A stretch of DNA of 64,000 nucleotides from Marinifaba aquimaris. Its GTDB lineage: Bacteria > Pseudomonadota > Gammaproteobacteria > Enterobacterales > Alteromonadaceae. Below the pieces are notes generated by a model that made no database searches, was not told the DNA's origin, and was given only the letters and a program-made list of their open reading frames with translations. How positions within the stretch are numbered: the stretch's first letter is position 1; each line of letters opens with the position of its first letter. A program made the position numbers and the translations under genes. Below are positions 53,188-62,364 of the stretch, piece by piece. The stretch is from assembly GCF_013328345.1 (NCBI RefSeq), contig NZ_JABULX010000001.1, forward strand, positions 186,001-250,000, in the 5' to 3' direction.

Positions 53188-55647
53188 TTAAACCTCTTTT
53201 TTCCAGCTCAATGTACGAAGTACATCTGTAAATACACCTGCAGCCGTAACATCTGCACCGGCACCGTATCCGCGGATCACTAGAGGAATTGGTTGGTAGT
53301 ACAAACTTTCAATTGCTAATGCATTTTCACCGTCTTTAATAGCATGAAGCGGGTGAGCAGCATCAACAGCTTCGATACTACATTTACACTTGCCATCTTG
53401 GATTAAACCAACATAGCGCAGTACTTTTCCTTCAGCTTTAGCTTTTTCAGCTAACTCTGCATAATGCGCATCCGCTTGCGGCAAGTTTGTCATAAACTCA
53501 TCAATCGAACCTTCAGCATCAAAGCTAGTAGGTAATACCGATTCAACATCGATATCGTCAAGTTCCATATCCATGCCTGCTTCACGTGCCATAATAAGCA
53601 GCTTACGTGCAACGTCCATACCGCTTAAATCGTCGCGAGGATCCGGCTCTGTGAAACCATTATCACGAGCAATGCTTGTCGCTTGTGATAACGTCATACC
53701 CTCATCTAGTTTACCGAAAATGTATGATAGTGAACCGGATAAAATACCTTGGAAGCCTACTAATTCATCACCCGCATTAATTAAGTGCTGCAATGTGTCG
53801 ATTACAGGTAAACCAGCACCTACGTTAGTTTCGTAAAGGAAACGACGCTTATTCTCTTGCGCAGCTTCGCGTAGCTGATCATAAAATGCCATTGAGCTAG
53901 TATTTGCCTTTTTGTTTGGCGTAATAACGTGGAAGCCTGCATTTAGGAAATCAACATATTGATCGGCAATCGCTTCATTACTAGTACAGTCAATGATCAC
54001 TGGGTTAGTTAAATGGTTATCTGAAACAAAAGTTTGTAACGCATCTAATGAGAAGCCTTGTTCTGCTGTATCAAGCGCATTTTGCCATTCATCTAACTTA
54101 ACACCAGTTGGGACCAGTGCTAATTGGCGAGAATTAGCTAAGCCATAAACTTGAAGGCTGATGTTGCGCTCTTTTAAGAAAGTTTGTTGCTTTTCAATTT
54201 GTTTAAGTAATGCTTTACCTACTGTGCCACAGCCGATGATAAAGGCATCAATTACATGTAAATTTGAGAAGAAGTTTTGGTGAATCACTTTAATGGCATC
54301 CTGACTCTTATTCCCTTCAATTACTGCTGAGATTGAACGCTCAGAAGAACCTTGGGCGATAGCTACAATGTTCACTTGAGTTTGACTAAGTGAGTTAAAG
54401 AAACGTGCTGCGATACCTTTGTGCATTCGCATGCCGTCACCCACAATAGAGATAACTGAAAGCTCTTCCCTAAACTCAATTGGTTCAAGTAACTGGTTGC
54501 TTAATTCTAATTCGAATTCGCTTTCGAGTGTGTTGCGCACCTTGTCTGTATCAGAAGAGTAGATACAGAAGCTAACACTGTATTCGCTAGATGATTGTGT
54601 GATCATCACAACCGATACGTGTTCACGTGAAATAGCATCAAAGATACGGCTTGCCATACCCACCATGCCTTTCATACCTGGACCTGCAACGTTAACCATA
54701 GTTACGTCATCTAATGTTGAAATACCTTTTACAACGTGACCTGTGTTTTTACTATCATTGGTAATTAATGTACCTGGTGCCGAGGGGTTTAATGTATTCT
54801 TAATTCGACAAGGAATGTGGTACTGAGCAATAGGGCCAATTGTTTTTGGATGTAAAACAGATGCACCAAAATAAGATAATTCCATCGCTTCAGCATACGA
54901 TAATTGCTCAAGTAATTGGGCATCGTAAACACGGCGTGGGTCAGCATTGTAAACACCGTCAACATCTGTCCAAATATCGCATCCATTAGCATCCAGACAC
55001 GCCGCTAAAATCGCAGCTGAGTAGTCTGAGCCATTGCGGCCAAGCGTAACTAATTCGCCCGCTTCATTACCGGCACAGAAACCTGGCATGACTAATACAG
55101 TTGCAGCAGGTAAATTCGCTTGGGCAAATCGCTTGCGACTTTCTTCGATATTCGCCATCGAACTTAAATAGCTGCCGTGAGCAAGGATAAGTTCAACTGG
55201 GTTGATTACTTGTGCAGCTTGGTCATGTGCACGGCACAGTTCTGCAAAGATCTCAACACTGACAAATTCACCTAAACAGATTAGTTCAGCATTAACTGCG
55301 TCTGGGCACTGACCCAACAAAGCAATACCGTTTAAACGCTCTTTTAAGAATGCAGTTTTCTCTTCAACAATTTTAGTTAAACGTTGGCCATCAAAACCAC
55401 TGAACTCTTTATCTAAATCATTGACAATCGACATTAAAATTTGGTCTAAGTCCGCAAGTAAACTTGTGGTATCTAAGCCTTTCAAAGCGTTATCCGCTAA
55501 GGCAACAAGCAAATTAGTTACACCCTTAGGTGCAGATAAAACAACTGCTGCATTATCCTGTGCTTGCTGAGCTAAGACGATGTCTTTTACTGTTTTGTAC
55601 TTCGAAGCGTCGGCTAGTGAAGTACCACCAAATTTTAAAACCTGCAT
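53188..55647 (-). CDS. thrA: Bifunctional aspartokinase I / homoserine dehydrogenase I
   Basis: An 819-residue fused enzyme (E. coli 820). N-terminal kinase: 'VLKFGGTSLADASKYK', 'LVTLGRNGSDYSAAILAAC'. Two ACT domains in the middle (about 310-460; 'VAGPGMKGMVGMASRIFDAI') bind threonine. C-terminal dehydrogenase: 'VIGCGTVGKALLKQI'-like 'FIIGCGTVGKALL', and 'NVGAGLPVIDTL'. First structural gene, 28 bases after the attenuator. Confidence 0.98.
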   Translation of the reverse strand: MQVLKFGGTSLADASKYKTVKDIVLAQQAQDNAAVVLSAPKGVTNLLVALADNALKGLDTTSLLADLDQILMSIVNDLDKEFSGFDGQRLTKIVEEKTAFLKERLNGIALLGQCPDAVNAELICLGEFVSVEIFAELCRAHDQAAQVINPVELILAHGSYLSSMANIEESRKRFAQANLPAATVLVMPGFCAGNEAGELVTLGRNGSDYSAAILAACLDANGCDIWTDVDGVYNADPRRVYDAQLLEQLSYAEAMELSYFGASVLHPKTIGPIAQYHIPCRIKNTLNPSAPGTLITNDSKNTGHVVKGISTLDDVTMVNVAGPGMKGMVGMASRIFDAISREHVSVVMITQSSSEYSVSFCIYSSDTDKVRNTLESEFELELSNQLLEPIEFREELSVISIVGDGMRMHKGIAARFFNSLSQTQVNIVAIAQGSSERSISAVIEGNKSQDAIKVIHQNFFSNLHVIDAFIIGCGTVGKALLKQIEKQQTFLKERNISLQVYGLANSRQLALVPTGVKLDEWQNALDTAEQGFSLDALQTFVSDNHLTNPVIIDCTSNEAIADQYVDFLNAGFHVITPNKKANTSSMAFYDQLREAAQENKRRFLYETNVGAGLPVIDTLQHLINAGDELVGFQGILSGSLSYIFGKLDEGMTLSQATSIARDNGFTEPDPRDDLSGMDVARKLLIMAREAGMDMELDDIDVESVLPTSFDAEGSIDEFMTNLPQADAHYAELAEKAKAEGKVLRYVGLIQDGKCKCSIEAVDAAHPLHAIKDGENALAIESLYYQPIPLVIRGYGAGADVTAAGVFTDVLRTLSWKKEV

Positions 55648-55674
55648 TTGTGTCTTTCCTTCAAGCTTTTAAGA

Positions 55675-55707
55675 CAAAAAAGCCCGTGACTTGTTAAGTC
55701 ACGGGCT
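55675..55707 (-). terminator. thr attenuator (terminator with competing antiterminator)
   Basis: Arms AGCCCGTGAC (55681-55690) and GTCACGGGCT (55698-55707) give a perfect 10-bp stem; on the minus strand TTTTTT follows. The transcript segment from 55742-55749 (GGTCACGG) can pair instead with the terminator's first arm (CCGTGAC, 55698-55704), and 55747-55753 can pair with 55763-55769 inside the leader ORF. Stalling at Thr/Ile codons would favour the antiterminator. Confidence 0.92.
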
Positions 55708-55754
55708 CTTGTATAATTTTTTGTTTTTTGACAAGCGCAAACCGTGACCACCAG

Positions 55755-55814
55755 CTAGTGCATGGTGATCATAATAATGGTAATTGTGTTGAATAAGTTT
55801 GTGCTTTTTTTCAT
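55755..55814 (-). CDS. thrL: thr operon leader peptide
   Basis: Nineteen codons encoding MKKSTNLFNTITIIMITMH; four are Thr and four Ile, eight of 19, and they cluster in 'TNLFNTITIIMIT'. Threonine and isoleucine shortage would stall a ribosome here. The start begins with Lys-rich residues as in E. coli thrL. TTGACA lies at 55845-55850 on the minus strand as likely -35; a good -10 is not obvious, and if the usual spacing holds the transcript starts near the ATG. The ribosome site (TGAG) is weak. Confidence 0.9.
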   Translation of the reverse strand: MKKSTNLFNTITIIMITMH

Positions 55815-55910
55815 GGCTCAAAATGTGCCCGAATGTGGTGTTTTTGTCAATGGATTTTTACGTATTTGAACTACAAAAAAAGGGATAAGTTATAGCTTAA
55901 ATACAAAAGC

Positions 55911-56849
55911 TTATGCTTGGTACAAAGTTGTTCTATTGCGGCCGTCCCGTTTAGACTGGTAAAGCGCCATATCTGCACGCGTTATCATTTCTTCGTATTG
56001 CGAGTAATCATCACAAATGCAAATCACCCCAAGGCTGAGCGTCGCAATTACGGTTCCCTCATCCACTTTAATCTGATGCATAGCCAATCCCAAACGAATG
56101 CGCTCAGCTAATACAAGTGCACCTTCTGCATCAGTTTCAGGTAAAATAATTGCAAATTCTTCACCGCCATATCGTCCCAATAAATCAGACTGCCTTAAGT
56201 TTTGTGCTACATTTTGCGCAACTTCAATTAACACCGTATCACCAGCAACATGACCGAAGGTATCATTGATATTTTTGAACTTATCTAGGTCAAACATAAT
56301 GAGAGATAAGGGCTGGTTATGTCTTTTTGCACGCTCGAATTCAATGGCTAAACGCTCTTCCCAGTAACGCCTATTAGCCACTTTAGTCAAACTATCGGTT
56401 CTATTTGATATTTCTAACTTTTCAACGGTTTGGCTTAATTGTTTTTGATAAAAACAAACATCAGTTGCATCTTCAATGATAAAACCGAGTAATTCTGGCT
56501 GGTTGTCAGCATTGTTAGACATAGGCAACAAGGTGCAATTTTGTGCCATGTAGTCGTTTTCAGTTGTGATGGGGCGAGTATGTCGCATCTTAAATAAATA
56601 CTCGCGTTGCTCCCAAGAGGTAAAAGCAGGTGTATTGAGTGTGAAAACAGATTCTATTTTCCGCTTAAGCCACTTCTCAGGCAGTTCAGGGAAAAGGTTA
56701 AATAATGATTGTTCTTGATAATCAGTAGCTAGGTCTGTGTTGGATAATACAAACTGATTGATAAATTTAACTTTTGCCTCGGCATCAATAACTATGATGC
56801 CTACATTAATTTCTTTAACTAAAAATTGATTAATTTGAGGCAAATCCAA
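55911..56849 (-). CDS. PAS-GGDEF diguanylate cyclase
   Basis: A 312-residue cytoplasmic protein. A PAS-like sensor (about 8-125, 'VGIIVIDAEAKVKFINQFVL') is joined by a short coiled coil to a GGDEF domain. The motif GGEEF is at 228-232 and the inhibitory RxxD (RQSD) stands five residues before, so it should make cyclic di-GMP with product inhibition. The PAS domain might bind a flavin, haem or small ligand; none can be assigned. It is the third gene after the CheY and CheC-like genes, 3 bases apart from the latter, so the input is probably coupled to this pair. Confidence 0.93.
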   Translation of the reverse strand: MDLPQINQFLVKEINVGIIVIDAEAKVKFINQFVLSNTDLATDYQEQSLFNLFPELPEKWLKRKIESVFTLNTPAFTSWEQREYLFKMRHTRPITTENDYMAQNCTLLPMSNNADNQPELLGFIIEDATDVCFYQKQLSQTVEKLEISNRTDSLTKVANRRYWEERLAIEFERAKRHNQPLSLIMFDLDKFKNINDTFGHVAGDTVLIEVAQNVAQNLRQSDLLGRYGGEEFAIILPETDAEGALVLAERIRLGLAMHQIKVDEGTVIATLSLGVICICDDYSQYEEMITRADMALYQSKRDGRNRTTLYQA

Positions 56850-56852
56850 AAT

Positions 56853-57467
56853 TTAATACTCTTTTAAAATACGCTCTAACACTAACTGGATATTTTTGAC
56901 CGCCTCTCCAGGTATCAGTAATACCATGTCACAATCAAAGGAGTAATCAGTGACCATATAACTAATATCAACTTTCAATGCTAAATCCCAGTCAAACGAT
57001 AATTGTTTTAAGTGGTCATCTAACGAAGATGTAGCAGATGAAACGACCCTAGGTGCACTATATGAAAGTTGATTTTCAATTAGCTCAGCTAAGCCATTAA
57101 GAAACGTTGTAGTCAAAATGGAGCTAATATCAGTAAGCTGCTCATTATCTGAAATCTCACCCGGCTCATAACCTAAAATTTTGGCGACATCATCGAGGGT
57201 ATTCACTTTATAGATAAGCAGTGATTCACCTCTGATACCCTCATTGCCGTAAAAACCTTGACTCACTACAGACAAGTTTTGCTGAGCGTAGTTTTCAGTA
57301 AAGTCAGCCGGTAGACTGTCAAAGTTGACCAGTTCAATATTAGGCACATTGAGGTGAACAAAGGTATTAAGGAACCTTGCTAACTTATCACTGGCTTGCC
57401 CCATAGCCACGTTGATTAATTCTTGCAGACAATCTCGCTGCTCTTCCGTTAAGGCAATGTCGATCAT
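56853..57467 (-). CDS. CheC-family phosphatase-like protein
   Basis: A 204-residue protein of the CheC/CheX/FliY family, which dephosphorylates CheY-P. The first active-site motif is clear at residues 16-19 (ELIN in 'LQELINVAMGQAS'). The second expected copy, near 'FLNGLAELIENQLSYSAP', has Glu-x3-Asn rather than Glu-x2-Asn, so one site may be weaker. The start overlaps the CheY stop by four bases, so the CheY is the obvious substrate. It lies outside any flagellar or Che cluster, pointing to a private signal unit with the diguanylate cyclase. Confidence 0.82.
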   Translation of the reverse strand: MIDIALTEEQRDCLQELINVAMGQASDKLARFLNTFVHLNVPNIELVNFDSLPADFTENYAQQNLSVVSQGFYGNEGIRGESLLIYKVNTLDDVAKILGYEPGEISDNEQLTDISSILTTTFLNGLAELIENQLSYSAPRVVSSATSSLDDHLKQLSFDWDLALKVDISYMVTDYSFDCDMVLLIPGEAVKNIQLVLERILKEY

Positions 57468-57829
57468 AACAAACCATACTCTTTTAATATTACGGACAAC
57501 TTTTCGGTATTTACCGGCTTATTGATAAAGGCCAACGCCCCCAACCCTTCCACTTTACTTTTCATTTCAGGTTGAATGTCGGCAGAGATCACGACAACAA
57601 AGTCGACAAGTTTTTCTGCTTTATTTGCTTCTAGCACACCAATTCCATCAATTTCTGGCATAGTCAAATCAAGGAACAACACACCAACTTGATTTTGACG
57701 TAAATAATCCAAAGCTTCCTTACCATTGGTCACCATACCAACATCGATATCCCAACCTTGGGGTAAGCTTTTTTTCACCTGCTTGCGAGCAAGTGCTGAA
57801 TCATCACAAATTAAAACAGGAATAGACAT
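57464..57829 (-). CDS. Single-domain response regulator (CheY-like)
   Basis: A 121-residue receiver domain with no output. The acidic pocket is Asp9-Asp10 in 'LICDDSALARKQ', the phosphorylation site Asp54 in 'LFLDLTMPEIDG', with 'VVISADIQ' (Ser) and 'FINKPVN' (Lys). A receiver alone acts by protein contact. It precedes the CheC-like gene (ATGA-type overlap of four bases) and the diguanylate cyclase in one operon. The histidine kinase is not encoded nearby. Confidence 0.92.
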   Translation of the reverse strand: MSIPVLICDDSALARKQVKKSLPQGWDIDVGMVTNGKEALDYLRQNQVGVLFLDLTMPEIDGIGVLEANKAEKLVDFVVVISADIQPEMKSKVEGLGALAFINKPVNTEKLSVILKEYGLL

Positions 57830-57898
57830 AGCAAAGATAAGTTAAATACTAATACTGTTAACATAATGGAAACGAAAACAAGTGGCAACAGACATTAA

Positions 57899-59896
57899 CT
57901 AGTCTTTTCTACCATTTTTACAGGCTTCTCTTAATTCCTGAACTTGCTTGGTCATATGTGAATAAATTTTTCTCTGAATTTTACTCGATTCAGTTTGGTA
58001 TTCATGACGGTCAATAAGCTGACAAATTTTTAACCATACTGTATGGCTCTCATCAGATAGCGCTTTGAGTTGAGGTAATAATTCTCTAGCAGTCATACCT
58101 GGCTCTCGCTTAACACCCGAGGCAGCAAGAATACTAAGTGCTTGTTGATAAGGTTTATTGATATCAGCTCGCTGACTGTGCTTGAGCCCCCGGTAAATCA
58201 AATAAGAAAAGAAAACAAAAATAGCGAGGCTTAACCATTTTAGTAGCTTCCACCAATCAAAGCGCAGTAGGTCTTTCCAAAAATCTGAACGACTATTTTG
58301 GTTGTAATTAACAATCCACTTGCTCCATTGATAGTTGATGTTAGCAAAACCTAATCGCACTTCATTGACCAACCAATTATCTTTGTATTTCACTAAAGCA
58401 AAACGATTATTAGCTAAGAACTCCTCTTCGTCACCCAACGCTGATGATAGATCTTGCTCAATACGCTCAGGAGCAACATAGGCGGTCGGATCGAACCTAA
58501 CCCACCCCTGTTCAGGTAGATAAACTTCAGCCCAGGCATGTGCATCGTATTGATAAACACTAAAATACTCACCCTTAGGATTCCACTCACCTCCTTGATA
58601 GCCAGCTACAACTCTGGCGGGTATCCCAGCTGCGCGCATTACAAAGACAAAGCTACTGGCGTAATGGGCACAAAAACCTTGCTTAGTTTTAAATAAAAAT
58701 TCATCAATTTGATCGTCTAGCAATCGAGGGGGCGATAGTGTGTAGTAGTAGGCTTGCTCAGCAAATTGCTCAAGTACGTGTTCAATTAATAACTCAGGTT
58801 CAGTAAATTGTGTTTTGAGTTGCTGTGCCCATTGCCTTGTTTTTTCATTTCCTTGTTCTGGTAACTGTAGGTTAATTTGATAAAACCAATTGTCAGGGCG
58901 CTGTTGAACAGGGGCCTCGTAGTATGAACGTACACGGTATTCAAGTGCCTGGTTGATAGGCTTATCGGCATACCAAGTAAAGTCTGCTGCCATTTTAGCT
59001 TTAATGCCCGATACTTTAGCGATATCGAGTGCAAACATCCAAGGCTGGTAACTGGGCTCAGCTAAAATAGCATAATCCCAATAAGCGCCCTGCTCTTGCC
59101 ATGAAAGACGAGACATCAGATAAGCACTGAGTGGTTTTTTCTTTAACGTCAAACTTGAACGCCATTCCGTGCCATCATATATATCGTGAACGAGTACGCG
59201 CCAATACAGATCTTTTTGCTCTGGCGGCAAGTTATCGAATGTTGCTCTGAAGGCAAGTTTGTTGGAACGAGATAAGTTGGCAATATCGCCAAACTTCATC
59301 GTTTCACTCAAGCCCGTTTGCGCATTTTGGCTTTTTGGCATTTGCCACAACGGTGGGAGCCTCGGCATGGCAAAAAACAGTAATAATGCTAAAGGTAAAC
59401 TCAGCAACATTAATTTACTGGCATATATCGATAGTTTTTTTGCCTTTAACTTCACTAGCTGAACTTGTAGTAGCGCAATGACGCTAAGCAAGAGTGAAAT
59501 AGTCAAAACCACAGCGTGAATTAACTCTACATGCAGTAATAACCCAGCTGCGATTAAAAAAAGTTGGACACAAGTGATACCAAATAAATCGCGATAACTT
59601 TCAAACTCGAGCAATTTAAGCGATTGAGTAAATGCCAGTAGACTTATTACTGCTGTTAAATAGCCATACGACTGCCCTAAGCCAGCGACAATAACCAAAG
59701 CAATGACTAAGCCCAAAATCCGATATAGTCGTTTAAATGCTTTTTGACCAGACTGTAGCTGATTCCATTTCAAACATAAGCAAACCAGGTAAAAGGCTAA
59801 AATAATCCAAGTGTGCTCAATAGCTTGGTACATTTGAACAATCAGTTGGGCGGGTACTAACCACCTTAAGCATTGGCTGACATTTGGGGTGATCAT
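57899..59896 (-). CDS. TgpA-type transmembrane transglutaminase-like protein (DUF3488)
   Basis: A 665-residue membrane protein. About six membrane segments fill the N-terminal 185 residues (DUF3488). A periplasmic transglutaminase core follows: catalytic Cys near residue 409 in 'KTKQGFCAHYASSFVFVMRA', His in 'YDAHAWAEVYLPEQGWV' and Asp in 'RFDPTAYV'. One membrane helix near residue 555 and a cytoplasmic tail end the protein. A Pseudomonas homologue (TgpA) is essential and has a periplasmic active domain; the substrate is unknown. It is third in the MoxR-DUF58-TgpA operon, overlapping the DUF58 stop by 4 bases. Confidence 0.92.
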   Translation of the reverse strand: MITPNVSQCLRWLVPAQLIVQMYQAIEHTWIILAFYLVCLCLKWNQLQSGQKAFKRLYRILGLVIALVIVAGLGQSYGYLTAVISLLAFTQSLKLLEFESYRDLFGITCVQLFLIAAGLLLHVELIHAVVLTISLLLSVIALLQVQLVKLKAKKLSIYASKLMLLSLPLALLLFFAMPRLPPLWQMPKSQNAQTGLSETMKFGDIANLSRSNKLAFRATFDNLPPEQKDLYWRVLVHDIYDGTEWRSSLTLKKKPLSAYLMSRLSWQEQGAYWDYAILAEPSYQPWMFALDIAKVSGIKAKMAADFTWYADKPINQALEYRVRSYYEAPVQQRPDNWFYQINLQLPEQGNEKTRQWAQQLKTQFTEPELLIEHVLEQFAEQAYYYTLSPPRLLDDQIDEFLFKTKQGFCAHYASSFVFVMRAAGIPARVVAGYQGGEWNPKGEYFSVYQYDAHAWAEVYLPEQGWVRFDPTAYVAPERIEQDLSSALGDEEEFLANNRFALVKYKDNWLVNEVRLGFANINYQWSKWIVNYNQNSRSDFWKDLLRFDWWKLLKWLSLAIFVFFSYLIYRGLKHSQRADINKPYQQALSILAASGVKREPGMTARELLPQLKALSDESHTVWLKICQLIDRHEYQTESSKIQRKIYSHMTKQVQELREACKNGRKD

Positions 59897-60867
59897 TTGG
59901 GCATACTCGCTAGTTTACTCAAGCAAGCTCGACAAAATTCGTCTCCTTTATCAGGCCCCAAAACTTGGTTGTTCATCAATTGCAAAGCAAACTTTTTATT
60001 TGTTTGGCGCATTTGCAGTACTAGCCAAGTCAGCTGAGAAATAGCTTGTTCGTGACCGTGATGGGATAACAGGCCATAAGAAAAGCACAGTGTACTTTCA
60101 TATGGCTCTGAAAAGGATTTAGTTAACCAACCTTTTCCTTGAGCAAGTTGCTTCCAAGCTACATGTTTCAAAGAGTCGCCCTTTTGGTAGCTTTTAAGTT
60201 CGGAAAAATCATCTGCCGAAGCTTTATTCTGGCCTTTCTTTCCTAGCCCATCTCCCTGTAACCCAGTGCCGTGAAGATACTGAGGACAAGGCATGGGCTC
60301 GGGGTAGACAAGTACAGTCAGGTCAAAATCGACTAAGCTCCACACTTTAAATAAACCAAGCGGCGCACTGCTTTCAATCCGAAAACGATCGAGCTTAAAT
60401 TCACCGCGTTGTTGCGGGTATAAATCAATATTAAACAGCGCGTGTTCTTTATTTATTTCTTCCCAGGTTACATCACCTTTTAAGTGAGTAACGTGAAATT
60501 GCCACCTATCCCTTTGTGTCATTGCTTTGAAAGTTAACTTTAAAGGCTCTCCAACAAAGACTTCAGATGAGTTGGTATAGGCCAATTTAAGGCCATAAAA
60601 GTTATAAAAAGACCAGTGCATAGCAACAATCATCAAAGCTGCTAGCCAATATGTCAGTAATAGCACAAGGTTACTGGCGTAATTGGTACCGAGAATGTAA
60701 ATGGCAAAGGTGATTGCTAAAATCGCTCCGCCTGAGCGACTTGGTAAAATAAAGACATTTTTCAAGTCAAAACTGATTTGGTTAGCAGCAGGGATCCGTT
60801 TGTCTAACCAAGCGTTGTGGAGCTTTTTATATTGAGCTTTAACTTTAGAGGCTTTTTTTTTAACCAT
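59893..60867 (-). CDS. DUF58-domain protein
   Basis: A 324-residue protein with two membrane helices near the N-terminus (about 37-80), then a cytoplasmic or membrane-near DUF58 domain with the signature 'DDFSELKSYQKGDSLKHVAWKQLA'. DUF58 proteins resemble von Willebrand type A folds and are partners of MoxR ATPases. It shares bases with both neighbours: it starts at the base where moxR ends, and its stop overlaps the transglutaminase start. The N-terminus is Lys-rich. Confidence 0.92.
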   Translation of the reverse strand: MVKKKASKVKAQYKKLHNAWLDKRIPAANQISFDLKNVFILPSRSGGAILAITFAIYILGTNYASNLVLLLTYWLAALMIVAMHWSFYNFYGLKLAYTNSSEVFVGEPLKLTFKAMTQRDRWQFHVTHLKGDVTWEEINKEHALFNIDLYPQQRGEFKLDRFRIESSAPLGLFKVWSLVDFDLTVLVYPEPMPCPQYLHGTGLQGDGLGKKGQNKASADDFSELKSYQKGDSLKHVAWKQLAQGKGWLTKSFSEPYESTLCFSYGLLSHHGHEQAISQLTWLVLQMRQTNKKFALQLMNNQVLGPDKGDEFCRACLSKLASMPK

Positions 60868-61778
60868 TAAATTGGCTCGACTTGACTCATCAACTGCTCA
60901 GAAAGGCTAACACTTGTATTCATTTTGCCATTACCCAATCTGTGTTCAGCAATAGCTGGGAATACCGCTTTGATATCATCTGCTGTGACATAATCTCGAC
61001 CAGACAACATAGCCCATGCCCGAGCTGCACTTAAAATACCTTTACTGGCGCGAGGAGATAGCGCCATATCAAAAGCTGCATTGTTACGACTTTCATGAAC
61101 AAGGTTAAGTAAATAGTTAATCAATTTATCAGTGACCGCTACAGACTGAACTTGCGTTTGTAGTGATGTAAACTCCTCTATCGACATCACAGGTTTCAAA
61201 TCAGCAACCACTTCATTACCTTCATTGAGTAACATAGTTCGCTCAGCGTCTTTTGATGGAAAACCTAATTCGATACGCATCAAAAAGCGATCAAGCTGAC
61301 TTTCTGGTAATGGAAACGTACCAGATTGATGAAACGGGTTTTGCGTCGCAATAACAAAAAACGGAGCAGGTAAAGAGTGAGATTGTCCATCAACACTTAT
61401 TTGCTTTTCTTCCATCGCCTCTAACAATGCACTTTGAGTTTTAGGGCTAGCCCGATTAATTTCATCAGCTAAAACCACTTGGGAGAAGATAGGGCCGGGA
61501 TGAAATTCGAACTGGTGCTGGTTCTGATTAAAAATGGACACCCCAATTACGTCTGCAGGTAATAAATCAGAGGTAAATTGAATTCTGCGATAACTAAGGC
61601 CTAAACTATTAGCCAAAGCATGGGAAAGCGTTGTTTTACCCATACCGGGTAAGTCTTCGATTAACAAATGGCCTTTAGCGAGCAGGCAACACAATGCAAG
61701 TTTGACCTGTCTTTCTTTTCCGATGACGACCTTGTCGATTTGGTTGAGGGCTTGTTGGCAAAGTTGTACTGCTTGCAT
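60867..61778 (-). CDS. MoxR-family AAA+ ATPase
   Basis: A 303-residue AAA+ ATPase. Walker A 'EDLPGMGKTTLSHAL' (about 37-51), Walker B 'VVLADEINRASPKTQSALLEAMEE', sensor 1 in 'FFVIATQNPFHQSGTFPLPESQLDRFL' and sensor 2 'LSPRASKGILSAARAWA' are all present. MoxR ATPases remodel or activate VWA- or DUF58-containing partners, here most probably the next gene. First gene of the operon, no VWA-domain gene in sight. Confidence 0.95.
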   Translation of the reverse strand: MQAVQLCQQALNQIDKVVIGKERQVKLALCCLLAKGHLLIEDLPGMGKTTLSHALANSLGLSYRRIQFTSDLLPADVIGVSIFNQNQHQFEFHPGPIFSQVVLADEINRASPKTQSALLEAMEEKQISVDGQSHSLPAPFFVIATQNPFHQSGTFPLPESQLDRFLMRIELGFPSKDAERTMLLNEGNEVVADLKPVMSIEEFTSLQTQVQSVAVTDKLINYLLNLVHESRNNAAFDMALSPRASKGILSAARAWAMLSGRDYVTADDIKAVFPAIAEHRLGNGKMNTSVSLSEQLMSQVEPI

Positions 61779-61868
61779 GCGACTTGCTCATTAAACTAAA
61801 TTAATATCAAGTATTTAGCCTACCTTGAACAATATCAAGCAGAAATACAGTCGAATAAGTAAGTAACT

Positions 61869-62063
61869 TTATTTATTGATAAAAACGGCTTGGCCTAATT
61901 CACCTCTTTCAACTGCGGTTTTAACTTTATCAATATCAGCTTGTAGTTCTTCTAATGCGACCTTTAGCTCTCTTAAAGGCATACTTTCCTTATTTTGTTG
62001 CGCAAAAGAAGCTAAACGATTAGATAACTGCCCTAAATTTAATTGCTTACCTGTTTCACTCAC
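61869..62063 (-). CDS. Small helical protein of unknown function
   Basis: A 64-residue protein starting at GTG 62063, preceded by AAGGAAG 9 bases upstream; an ATG at 62093 gives 74 residues but has no ribosome site. It is almost wholly helical with heptad-like leucines ('LNLGQLSNRLASFAQQN', 'LRELKVALEELQADIDKVKTAVE'), probably a coiled coil. No family is recognised. It lies 90 bases upstream of moxR on the same strand; co-transcription with the MoxR operon is possible. Confidence 0.65.
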   Translation of the reverse strand: MSETGKQLNLGQLSNRLASFAQQNKESMPLRELKVALEELQADIDKVKTAVERGELGQAVFINK

Positions 62064-62364
62064 AACTTTTATCTTCCTTACATTTGTATACATTTACGTT
62101 AACAGGTTAACATTTTTTGTACAACCTTTACCCAACTCAAAAAAACGCCTATTAAACGAGAAAAACATTTACAAACAAAGTGATATAAAAATTACGAATC
62201 TACCTTGTACTGTAAAGAAATCTATCGCGAAAAGCTTAGGTGTAAGCTTTACTTACCAAGTGGAAACCAACTACTCGACCTGTAAACTTGCATTTGCAAC
62301 TCAGCAAAATTAAGGTTGGGCGCTTTTACTAAAAATACAACTAATAAACAAACTAGGAGTTGCT
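62064..62364. other. Gene-free leader region of the POT transporter gene
   Basis: About 300 bases between the divergent small gene and the peptide transporter. GTTAAC occurs twice as tandem palindromes (62098-62103 and 62106-62111, two bases apart), a possible operator. An open frame on the + strand across 61876-62313 looks like a shadow of the small gene. The transporter has AGGAG 6 bases before its ATG. No other structure was recognised. Confidence 0.4.

Noticed and set aside
61876-62313. Plus-strand open frame of 145 codons before the peptide transporter gene
   Set aside because: Its first part is a shadow of the small helical gene on the other strand and the rest runs through the A+T-rich leader; codon use and composition are not protein-like.
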